Below are positions 1 to 4,820 of a DNA stretch of 5,190 nucleotides, piece after piece. Position 1 is the stretch's first letter. Every line of letters begins with the position of its first letter. This DNA is from Deltaproteobacteria bacterium RIFCSPHIGHO2_12_FULL_43_9 (GTDB lineage Bacteria > Bdellovibrionota > O2-12-FULL-43-9), in contig MGRR01000075.1 in assembly GCA_001798265.1 (NCBI GenBank), forward strand, positions 597 to 5,786, in the 5' to 3' direction. The notes under the pieces are model-generated. The model was given only the letters and a program-made list of their open reading frames with translations. It was not told the DNA's origin and ran no database searches. A program made the translations under genes and the position numbers.

Positions 1-1
1 T

Positions 2-385
2 GAAAAACCAGAGAGCCTTGAGTTCGCAAATGTTTATACGGAAATAGTATCCATTTTAACGGAAGAGAGAGAATATACTGAACTATTCGATTTCGCGTAC
101 AACGTAAATGAATTAATTCAGGCCAACGATGGTGTCGATGATTCTATCCGGCTTCGCATAGAGCTGTTTGAGAGGGCAAAAGAGTTTATCCTCGACATGG
201 GAGCGCAAAAGAGCGGGACAAATATGGAGGACATCGCGTGGAAAACTGAACTACTCGCTTCTGACGGATTTCAACCCTCAGAGGCTGCAAAAGAGAATAT
301 AGATCCACTTATTGCAAAACTCAGTGACATCGAAGATGGCAAGGAGCTGCTGAAATATCTTATTTATCTAAAAGGAAAATTCTAA
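2..385 (+). CDS. C-terminal part of an unrecognised protein (5' end outside window)
   Basis: The frame is open from the left edge to a TAA at 383-385, giving 127 residues. There is an internal ATG at 197, but the frame continues upstream without a stop and no ribosome site precedes that ATG, so the true start almost certainly lies outside the window. The visible part is acidic and looks helical (for example VYTEIVSILTEEREYTELF and SIRLRIELFERAKEFILDMG), has no membrane segment, and ends LIYLKGKF. I recognise no family or catalytic motif and assign no function. It converges on the tRNA at 570-644, and its 3' end is followed within 6 bases by the repeat block at 391-558, which could form the 3' end of its mRNA. 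Coding status rests on the long open frame and a plausible amino-acid mix. Confidence 0.7.
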   Translation, partial: EKPESLEFANVYTEIVSILTEEREYTELFDFAYNVNELIQANDGVDDSIRLRIELFERAKEFILDMGAQKSGTNMEDIAWKTELLASDGFQPSEAAKENIDPLIAKLSDIEDGKELLKYLIYLKGKF

Positions 386-390
386 CTTGG

Positions 391-399
391 GTCATCCCC
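391..399 (+). repeat. Left-arm fragment of the GTCAT hairpin repeat
   Basis: GTCATCCCC here repeats the left arm of the full hairpin that starts 18 bases later at 409. It has no GAAA loop or right arm of its own. The same half-copy-then-full-copy pattern occurs at three other gene ends in this window. Confidence 0.6.
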
Positions 400-408
400 A
401 CTTCTACT

Positions 409-432
409 GTCATCCCCGTGAAAACGGGGATC
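409..432 (+). repeat. GTCAT/GAAA 24-nt hairpin repeat, copy 1
   Basis: ATCCCCGT (412-419) pairs perfectly with ACGGGGAT (424-431) around a GAAA loop (420-423), preceded by GTC and followed by C. It lies 24 bases past the stop of the upstream gene, in the same sense. No T-run follows, so it is not a textbook intrinsic terminator, though it could block 3' exonucleases or assist termination. Four more copies of this geometry occur in the window. Confidence 0.85.
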
Positions 433-438
433 CCTTCC

Positions 439-520
439 GTCATTGCGAGGAGCCGAAGGCGACGAAGCAATCACTTCGGAGAGATTGCTTCGTCGGGGCT
501 TCGCCCCTCCTCGCAATGAC
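439..520. repeat. 82-bp cruciform-like dyad of two GTCATTGCGAGG repeats
   Basis: Two facing copies of a GTCATTGCGAGGAG... GACGAAGCAATC repeat. The outer 13 bases (439-451) pair with 508-520, and GACGAAGCAATC (461-472) pairs with 483-494 around a 10-base loop. Between these stems each arm carries its own small hairpin: GCC-GAA-GGC (452-460) and GGGGC-TTC-GCCCC (495-507). The RNA or single strand can therefore fold as a four-way junction. It lies between convergent genes. This core is of a type seen dispersed in many bacterial genomes; mobility is an inference. Confidence 0.85.
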
Positions 521-529
521 GGAGAAGCA

Positions 530-558
530 CTCGCAATGACGGGGACGCTCGGGATGAC
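530..558 (-). repeat. Two truncated left-arm repeats next to the tRNA 3' end
   Basis: On the minus strand, GTCATCCCGAG (558-548) and GTCATTGCGAG (540-530) follow the tRNA, each starting like a full repeat and breaking off after about 11 bases. They are spaced 18 bases from each other and 20 bases from the full dyad at 439-520. Together with 391-399, the outermost arms GTCATCCC/GGGATGAC bracket the whole block 391-558. Confidence 0.6.
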
Positions 559-569
559 GAATAGTTAAC

Positions 570-644
570 TGGTGGGCGATACAAGATTCGAACTTGTGGC
601 TTCCACCGTGTGAAAGTGGCACTCTACCACTGAGTTAATCGCCC
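570..644 (-). tRNA. tRNA-Val (anticodon CAC)
   Basis: Minus-strand cloverleaf of 75 bases including an encoded CCA (570-572). The acceptor stem GGGCGAT (644-638) pairs perfectly with ATCGCCC (580-574). The D arm is ACTC/GAGT with loop AGTGGTA. The anticodon arm is CCACT/GGTGG, with one terminal T-G wobble, and loop TTCACAC, giving anticodon CAC (reads GUG). The variable loop is AAGCC and the T arm ACAAG/CTTGT with loop TTCGAAT. All invariant positions I can check are present (T8, A14, GG in the D loop, TTC in the T loop), so it should be functional. No second tRNA or integrase gene is adjacent. Confidence 0.97.
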
Positions 645-748
645 ACGGTTCTAGAGACTTAACACAGCCCAAGCGAACCAAGCAACGCTTAAAATGTAGC
701 CAAGGCATGGCAATGTTTCTAGTAGAGTGTTTCATGAGTTTTGATTAG
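645..748. other. Unassigned spacer upstream of the tRNA
   Basis: About 100 bases between the tRNA 5' end and the next repeat block. It should hold the tRNA promoter on the minus strand, but I find only poor boxes (TTGCTT, 17 bases, TTAAGT), so I do not call one. No convincing ORF or hairpin is visible. Confidence 0.4.
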
Positions 749-790
749 ACGTCACCCCCAACGCGAAGCGCGTGGGGGTCTCCACGCGAG
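749..790 (+). repeat. 42-nt palindromic repeat, copy A (inverted partner at 4530-4571)
   Basis: ACCCCC (754-759) pairs with GGGGGT (774-779) and ACGCG (761-765) with CGCGT (769-773), leaving one bulged A and an AAG loop. The whole 42-base unit recurs in reverse complement at 4530-4571 with three differences and no gaps. Two of the three differences fall in the stem and break pairing in the other copy, so this copy is the intact fold. It begins GTCAC and leads into TCTCC, in line with the GTCAT...ATC layout of the other repeats here. Confidence 0.8.
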
Positions 791-820
791 ATGCCCACGG
801 TCGCTTTGCGACCTGGGCAT
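791..820. repeat. Strong hairpin, 13-bp stem with one bulge
   Basis: ATGCCCA (791-797) pairs with TGGGCAT (814-820) and GGTCGC (799-804) with GCGACC (808-813), loop TTT, bulged C at 798. It is sandwiched between copy A and the 832-855 hairpin, as the core of a larger element bounded by GTCAC (751) and ATGAC (855). No T-run follows on either strand. Confidence 0.75.
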
Positions 821-831
821 GATGAGTGATA

Positions 832-855
832 GATTCCGGCTTTCGCCGGAATGAC
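832..855 (-). repeat. GTCAT/GAAA 24-nt hairpin repeat, copy 2
   Basis: On the minus strand the unit starts GTC, and ATTCCGGC pairs with GCCGGAAT around GAAA. Plus-strand arms are 833-840 and 845-852, loop 841-844. It lies about 42 bases past the stop of the phosphatase-EEP gene, in that gene's sense orientation. No U-run follows it in the transcript. Confidence 0.85.
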
Positions 856-877
856 AAAACTCCGGAATGACAAAACT
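846..877. repeat. Tandem duplication of a 16-bp unit
   Basis: CCGGAATGACAAAACT occurs twice head to tail (846-861 and 862-877) without mismatch. The second copy gives the neighbouring hairpin a spare left arm (GTCATTCCGG on the minus strand) 16 bases upstream in the phosphatase-EEP transcript. Confidence 0.85.
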
Positions 878-896
878 TTTGAGACGGTCTACTAGC

Positions 897-2987
897 TTAA
901 AAAGTATTGTCTAGTTCAAAGTCAACATAAATTGGCAGATGATCGCTACCATTTCTAAATTCTGAAAAAGCGTTTGTAGTTGAAATCACGCAGAAAAGTT
1001 TTGAGTTTCCAGCAAACATTTTTATCCATCTGCTGGTTACTTCGACTTTGTACCGCTCATGTTGCGTTGATAATCTTTCCTTAACCTCTTTTGAGAGATT
1101 AATCGCTTCATCGATATTGTTAAAACAGCCATATTCCTTGAATTCACTTTTTGGTACAAAAACTTCTCCGTTTAAAATTTTAAAATGTTTTGAAATCAAA
1201 ATATAATCGAGCTGTTGCTGGAGGGTTGTCTCACCCAGGTCAACACCGTCAGAAAGAAACGTAACGGTTTTATTCCTGAACGCCGGATCCCAGTTATCAG
1301 GAAACCACCGTTGTATGTCCGGGTGAATAAAAAGACTTTTAAGAACTTCGGCTCCCAGGTTGTCAGAATTAATATCTACGTTAAAATCACCCACAGCGAT
1401 GAATGGCTCACCGTATGGAATAGGCTCTATTCCAGTCGCATTACATCCGTACTGTTTTACACACTCCCCGGTTAAATACCATTTTAAAAATTCTAATTGA
1501 TCACGGTTTCTTTCGAAATTTGGCGTAGTAGGGCTACCGAATCCATAGGCGGGAACTGTATGGAATGTAATAAAGTGAACCTTTTTGTCGTTTACAATGA
1601 CGATTGAGTGATTGAAGTTTTTATCAAACAGTTCAGTGGTGGTTGGTAGTTGTTTCTTGCCGTTGAGTGTAAATTTCTCTAGATCTATGCTCGGATTCCA
1701 TGTTTTCCACGGGATATCAGAGTATACCCTCCTTTCTGCAATTGGAAATTTCGATGCAAATCCAGTGGAGTATTGGCCAGGGAAAACCCCGAAGTTTACC
1801 TGGTCAGCAAAATTCCTGGCTTCAGGATCATTTGGGTCTTCAAAATAATTAATTCCATCCCTTTTTCTGGCATTACGTCCCGTGTTTGCCTCCTCAAAAG
1901 TATATCCCCATGATGGAAACTCAATATTTCTATTTAGTATTATTTTTTCAATCAATCTTTCTAAATTTTTCCCCTTGCTATCTGGCTGTTCAACCGTCGG
2001 GACAAATGGAAGATCGTATTGAATTTCATTAAAAGATATAAAGTCTGGGTTAAGCGAGGAGATGGTATTTGTAGCCGACTCAACCTGTCGATTTGATTCA
2101 TCATTCAGCTTGGCTGTCGTTAACTCCTTTATATTAAAATGGACTAGGCGTAAAATTTGGGAAAATTGATTTATACGTTTTAAATTAGTCGATTCCGTGA
2201 CTAATTCATGGTGTCTCTCCGGGTTTTCATTTGTCTCCTCTAGTCTCCCTATCTCTCTTTCGATTCTTTCGATCAACAAAGGTAGCTTTTTGTCTTTATT
2301 TTTTTCACCTTTATCATGATTAATATCGGTGATACCAAAATTAGCCCAACCGAAAAAATCTTTTGGCTCAAAAAAAGTGATTTTGAAATTTTCCGCGAAT
2401 GTCCTGTCGGAATCACTAACGTCATCCGGCTTTGTCGCGCTATCACCAACCATAAAAGAGAGCCCTTTATCAATTCTTAGATCATCATTTTTACAAGCCG
2501 TCTTTAAATTTTCCCCTAGAGTGGTTGCCATTCTAATGGCGGGTTTTCTGAATCCATCGTTAATATCGTGGTCATCTAAAAACTCTGCAAAATCAAAATA
2601 ATCGACTCTTGCTCCTAGCCTCGCTAGCTGCTGAATGGTATGGAGTATGGCCCCTTGCGCAATTTGGAATTTCTCCTTGTTTGTCTTTACACCACCCTGG
2701 TTTGAGACAATTGCAATCAAGTAACCCCTGTCATTTAATTCCTGTATTTTCCTGGCAACAAAAGGAAGTATTAAAACATCATCCTCTTTATTCGCGGTTA
2801 CTGATCTGGATTTGGATATTCTTAGTGTGCTATCTGCATCAAAAAAAGCTACTTTTGCCCTATTGGTTGCCTGATATTCTTTGGGGCAGGAATAGTGGGA
2901 GAGATTTCTCCTGGATGCTGGTAGCTCAAAGCGCGCATATGCGTTTGGAGTCATTTGAATTAAAAGAAGAAGAATTACTTGTAGCAT
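897..2987 (-). CDS. Predicted exported PNKP-type 3'-phosphatase fused to an EEP nuclease/phosphatase domain
   Basis: 696 residues. Residues 1-18 look like a Sec signal peptide (VILLLLI core, likely cut after NAYA), although the start of the peptide lacks a lysine or arginine. Residues about 44-213 match the polynucleotide kinase 3'-phosphatase branch of the HAD superfamily: nucleophile motif DADST (50-54), SNQGG (95-99), RKP (147-149), then VGDSATKPDD and SDRTFAEN (180-200), very like the PNKP signature. A charged, probably helical linker (225-278) leads to an endonuclease/exonuclease/phosphatase domain: N285, E321, H476, GDFN (533-536), LDY (593-595) and SDHLP (681-685), all expected catalytic or metal-site motifs. 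At about 415 residues this half is much longer than a minimal EEP domain. Six cysteines are present. The ATG is the only possible start, since a TGA lies a few codons upstream. Likely role, by inference: 3'-phosphate removal plus phosphodiester hydrolysis on nucleic acids outside the cytoplasm; the EEP substrate could instead be another phosphoester. Confidence 0.9.
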   Translation of the reverse strand: MLQVILLLLIQMTPNAYARFELPASRRNLSHYSCPKEYQATNRAKVAFFDADSTLRISKSRSVTANKEDDVLILPFVARKIQELNDRGYLIAIVSNQGGVKTNKEKFQIAQGAILHTIQQLARLGARVDYFDFAEFLDDHDINDGFRKPAIRMATTLGENLKTACKNDDLRIDKGLSFMVGDSATKPDDVSDSDRTFAENFKITFFEPKDFFGWANFGITDINHDKGEKNKDKKLPLLIERIEREIGRLEETNENPERHHELVTESTNLKRINQFSQILRLVHFNIKELTTAKLNDESNRQVESATNTISSLNPDFISFNEIQYDLPFVPTVEQPDSKGKNLERLIEKIILNRNIEFPSWGYTFEEANTGRNARKRDGINYFEDPNDPEARNFADQVNFGVFPGQYSTGFASKFPIAERRVYSDIPWKTWNPSIDLEKFTLNGKKQLPTTTELFDKNFNHSIVIVNDKKVHFITFHTVPAYGFGSPTTPNFERNRDQLEFLKWYLTGECVKQYGCNATGIEPIPYGEPFIAVGDFNVDINSDNLGAEVLKSLFIHPDIQRWFPDNWDPAFRNKTVTFLSDGVDLGETTLQQQLDYILISKHFKILNGEVFVPKSEFKEYGCFNNIDEAINLSKEVKERLSTQHERYKVEVTSRWIKMFAGNSKLFCVISTTNAFSEFRNGSDHLPIYVDFELDNTF

Positions 2988-2994
2988 CGTAAAG

Positions 2995-2999
2995 CCCCC
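2995..2999 (-). promoter_or_regulatory. Weak ribosome-binding site of the phosphatase-EEP gene
   Basis: The minus strand reads GGGGG followed by 7 bases (CTTTACG) and the ATG. This is a partial anti-16S match at suitable spacing. It supports the ATG at 2987 over the next methionine, residue 12, which has no purine-rich site before it and would remove the signal peptide. Confidence 0.5.
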
Positions 3000-3058
3000 A
3001 AAAAATCAATTGTTGCAATGTACTAACAGAGAATGCTGATAAGGTAAAATAAGCGCAG

Positions 3059-3087
3059 TCTATATGGGTTTTGCCCAATTTTAACAA
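3059..3087 (-). promoter_or_regulatory. Candidate sigma70-type promoter of the phosphatase-EEP gene
   Basis: The minus strand has TTGTTA (3087-3082), 17 bases, then TATAGA (3064-3059); each box matches 4 of 6 consensus bases at ideal spacing. It would give a leader of roughly 65 bases. The spacer holds a small inverted repeat (TGGG/CCCA around TTTTG on the plus strand, 3065-3077) that could be an operator, but this is weak. Confidence 0.35.
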
Positions 3088-3104
3088 GGCAGAAATTAAT
3101 TTAC

Positions 3105-3116
3105 TTTTACGTAAAA
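3105..3116. promoter_or_regulatory. Perfect 12-bp palindrome TTTTACGTAAAA
   Basis: It lies one base past the stop of the ATPase gene and 17 bases upstream of the -35 box of the candidate promoter at 3059-3087. The position suits a regulator site or a weak transcription-end structure. It is AT-rich and short, so chance is possible. Confidence 0.25.
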
Positions 3117-3117
3117 C

Positions 3118-4302
3118 TCATTTAATACCAAGGTCAGGCGCCTTCAAATCTAATATAGATTCAACATTGACAGTAAAATCATTTAATTCCATTGGATATG
3201 GCGCGCTGGTCCTGCAAACTATTTTCGCAGATAAAACATTCTTAAATCCCATAAGTTTTGCAACTTTATATAAATTATCCGCGTCACTTCTATCTGGATG
3301 CTCGGACCATTTAACTTCTGCCAAATCAAATAATCCACCCCTGTTATAAACAAAATCAACTTCCAGCCCATCACTGTCGCGCCAAAACCAAAGATTCCAA
3401 TTCCCTTCTTGCCTCTTTCTTATCTCAGAAAAAATAAATGTTTCCCAAACCGCTCCAACCATTGGACTACTAATCAAATCATCAATAGATTTAATATTCA
3501 GCAAAAAACAAAGTAGGCCCGTATCTGCCAAATAAATCTTCGGAGATTTAACTAAAGACTTCGTCTTATTTGTAAACCATGGTTCTAACAAAAGTACCTG
3601 GTTAGACGCATTTAATACGGTGAGCCATTTATTAGCAGTTGGCGGACTTATGCCGACATCTCTAGCAAGGTCTGCTTTATTCAACGTCTGTGCTGAACGA
3701 GATGCACATGCTCTCAAAAATCTCTCAAAATCCCTCAATTCCGTAACCTGAAGAAGTGAACGAACATCACGCTCTAAATAAGTGGCGAGATAGCCATTAA
3801 AAAAATCTTCAACTCGAAGTTCAGGTCTGCCACTAAGTTCAGGAAAGCCACCCCTCAAAATTAGCGATTCAATGTTTTCTTTATGAGAACCTTTCTGAAT
3901 CTCAACAACACTTAAGGTTTCTAATTCACAAATAGCGCACCTACCTGCAAGGCTATCTGAAACCTCTTTCATTAAAGTAAACTTTTGAGAACCAGTTAGA
4001 ATATATTGTCCATACTCACTTCTCTTCTGGTCTACATAATGTTTTAAATAACGGAATAAAGAGGGGGCATACTGCACCTCATCTATAATTAATGGTGCTG
4101 GATATTTCTTTAAAAAAATCTCTGGTGTTTTCTCTGCCATCTCTGCATTTGATGGCAGATCTAAGGATACAATTTTATAGTCTGGAAAAAGTTTTCTGAT
4201 TAGCGATGTTTTCCCAACCTGCCTTGCCCCAGTTACTACAACTACCGGGAAAGTAGTAACTAAGCGCTTTAACGTGTCGGAAATTTCTCTTTCATACCAC
4301 AT
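3118..4302 (-). CDS. AAA_14/DUF4143 family ATPase
   Basis: 394 residues, a usual length for the family, and complete. An N-terminal P-loop ATPase carries Walker A GARQVGKT (25-32), Walker B LIIDE (71-75), an LTGSQ sensor-like strand (102-106) and SLAGR (117-121). A winged-helix-like segment follows at about 205-235 (NKADLARDVGISPPTANKWL). The C-terminal DUF4143 region (about 170-345) has YLERDV, WETFIFSEI and, near 313-331, the order E-V-D ... E-V-K, resembling a PD-(D/E)XK nuclease core. These proteins are common and scattered in bacteria and archaea; their role is not well established, so I assign none. The ATG at 4302 is the only start, with an in-frame TAA four codons upstream, and it places the P-loop at the usual distance from the N-terminus. 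There is no Shine-Dalgarno sequence; see the promoter at 4311-4339. The phosphatase-EEP gene follows 130 bases downstream on the same strand. Confidence 0.93.
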   Translation of the reverse strand: MWYEREISDTLKRLVTTFPVVVVTGARQVGKTSLIRKLFPDYKIVSLDLPSNAEMAEKTPEIFLKKYPAPLIIDEVQYAPSLFRYLKHYVDQKRSEYGQYILTGSQKFTLMKEVSDSLAGRCAICELETLSVVEIQKGSHKENIESLILRGGFPELSGRPELRVEDFFNGYLATYLERDVRSLLQVTELRDFERFLRACASRSAQTLNKADLARDVGISPPTANKWLTVLNASNQVLLLEPWFTNKTKSLVKSPKIYLADTGLLCFLLNIKSIDDLISSPMVGAVWETFIFSEIRKRQEGNWNLWFWRDSDGLEVDFVYNRGGLFDLAEVKWSEHPDRSDADNLYKVAKLMGFKNVLSAKIVCRTSAPYPMELNDFTVNVESILDLKAPDLGIK

Positions 4303-4310
4303 GATTACAG

Positions 4311-4339
4311 ATTATAAACTATGATTTTAGTATTTACAA
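4311..4339 (-). promoter_or_regulatory. Promoter of the ATPase gene, likely giving a leaderless mRNA
   Basis: The minus strand has TTGTAA (4339-4334; 4 of 6), a 17-base spacer, and a perfect TATAAT (4316-4311). Only 8 bases (CTGTAATC) separate the -10 box from the ATG, so transcription should begin at or within a base or two of the start codon. The absence of a ribosome site agrees with leaderless translation. Confidence 0.65.
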
Positions 4340-4461
4340 TTCCATACTTTATAAATAAGAAGCTTAGACTTTGATATTTTATGACATTGCATAACAGCCT
4401 GAATTTGTTATTGTTTTTGGAAGATTAGTGGGTTCTTGCCGGAATTTAGTGGAACCCGACT
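4340..4461. other. AT-rich spacer upstream of the ATPase promoter
   Basis: I see no gene here. The only structure is an inverted repeat, GGGTTC (4430-4435) and GAACCC (4452-4457), with a 16-base loop containing GCCGGAATTTAGTG. It could be a decayed repeat or the end of a mobile element, but nothing confirms either. Confidence 0.4.
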
Positions 4462-4490
4462 GTCATCATCCTGGCCGAAGGAGAAGGATC
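4462..4490 (+). repeat. GTCAT...ATC repeat, variant with long purine-rich loop
   Basis: It begins GTCAT, ATCCT (4468-4472) pairs with AGGAT (4485-4489), and the loop GGCCGAAGGAGA replaces the GAAA tetraloop. It ends ATC followed by TCCC, as the next repeat does. I read it as a diverged member of the same layout. Confidence 0.5.
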
Positions 4491-4496
4491 TCCCAC

Positions 4497-4530
4497 GTCA
4501 TTCTTAGGGAGTGTAGCGACAGAAGGAATC
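4497..4530 (+). repeat. GTCATTCTTAGGGAG-type repeat
   Basis: It begins GTCATTCTT and ends GGAATC. ATTCTT (4500-4505) pairs with AGGAAT (4524-4529) with one T-G wobble, around a loop containing GTGTAGCGACAG. It runs tail to tail into copy B through CTCC-CGT-GGAG (4532-4540 region), making a larger dyad from GTCAT at 4497 to GTGAC ending at 4569. Confidence 0.6.
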
Positions 4531-4571
4531 TCCCGTGGAGACCCACACGCGCTTCGCGCTGGGGGTGACGT
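4530..4571 (-). repeat. 42-nt palindromic repeat, copy B (inverted partner of 749-790)
   Basis: Its reverse complement matches 749-790 at 39 of 42 positions without gaps. Two of the three differences break stem pairs that are intact in copy A, so this copy looks decayed. The two copies point in opposite directions and bracket both complete protein genes. Confidence 0.8.
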
Positions 4572-4598
4572 ATGCGCGAAACTAATGATTTGATGTAC

Positions 4599-4721
4599 TG
4601 GCAGTCCTCCAAATTTAGAACATTCTACCTCTCTCATGAACGTCTCAATGTTCTCCTGGACCACTTTGTAGAGGAGTGTGTGCTGGGATGAGCGGGCGGG
4701 GTAATACTCAAAGCTTTCCGC
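4599..4721 (-). pseudogene. Fragment of an IS91-type transposase (N-terminal part)
   Basis: The minus-strand frame from 4721 to 4599 reads about 41 residues, including YYPARSSQHTLLYKVVQENI, then ETFMREVE and GGLP. This resembles the start of IS91-family transposases, where a Y-x-P-R...TVLY-x-VV-x-E-x-LETFL stretch precedes GLP and the cysteine-rich zinc-binding domain. Everything after GLP is missing: no zinc-binding cysteines, no catalytic Y2 domain, and the frame runs within 30 bases into palindromic repeat B. A TGA (4724-4722) sits just upstream of the fragment, and a hairpin repeat begins at 4733. It is therefore a dead scrap wedged between repeats. The identification is from memory of the family pattern. 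Confidence 0.65.
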
Positions 4722-4732
4722 TCAGCAAACGC

Positions 4733-4782
4733 GTCATCCCTGCGAAAGCAGGGATCCAGATCCCGGTTTTCACCGGGATGAC
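4733..4782. repeat. Two facing GTCAT/GAAA hairpins (copies 3 and 4) forming a 50-bp dyad
   Basis: Copy 3 (4733-4756, +): ATCCCTGC (4736-4743) pairs with GCAGGGAT (4748-4755) around GAAA. Copy 4 (4759-4782, -): ATCCCGGT (4760-4767) pairs with ACCGGGAT (4772-4779), with GAAA on the minus strand. They meet tail to tail across two bases, and the outer arms GTCATCCC/GGGATGAC are also complementary, so the DNA can form either two small hairpins or one longer imperfect stem. Confidence 0.85.
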
Positions 4783-4790
4783 ATTAATCG

Positions 4791-4820
4791 TAGATTCCCG
4801 CTGGAGCCTGTACTCCGCTA
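4791..4820. repeat. Partial hairpin arm between repeats
   Basis: TAGATTCCC occurs at 4791-4799 and again at 4819-4827, the second time leading into the full hairpin copy 5. The first copy is not followed by a matching arm and looks like a truncated repeat. Confidence 0.4.

Noticed and set aside
197..385. Short complete gene starting at ATG 197
   Set aside because: The frame is open to the window edge upstream and no ribosome site precedes this ATG, so a longer truncated gene is the better reading.
391..558. CRISPR array
   Set aside because: The repeats are palindromic, of mixed family and orientation, without uniform spacers, and no cas gene is visible.
440..622. Minus-strand ORF of 60 codons
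   Set aside because: It runs through palindromic repeats and into the tRNA; its composition simply reflects the repeats.
570..644. tRNA as integration site of a genomic island
   Set aside because: No integrase gene lies near it, and I find no direct repeat of the tRNA 3' end in the window.
749..855. Classical rho-independent terminators at the hairpins
   Set aside because: Neither strand has a T-run directly after these stems, nor after those at 409-432, 4733-4782 or 4821-4844, so I kept them as repeats with possible 3'-end roles.
2609..2992. Plus-strand ORF of 127 codons
   Set aside because: It lies antisense inside the phosphatase-EEP gene, whose motifs confirm the minus frame. The same applies to smaller plus-strand ORFs at 1215-1475, 1612-1848 and 2329-2601, and to 3071-3349 against the ATPase.
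4617..4654. Inverted repeat AGAACATT/AATGTTCT with a 22-base loop
   Set aside because: It falls inside the transposase-derived coding fragment and is most simply a coincidence of codons.
4446..4664. Minus-strand ORF of 72 codons taken as an intact gene
   Set aside because: Its first third is the transposase scrap and the rest is translated repeat sequence; it starts on an internal GTG and is better described as a pseudogene fragment.
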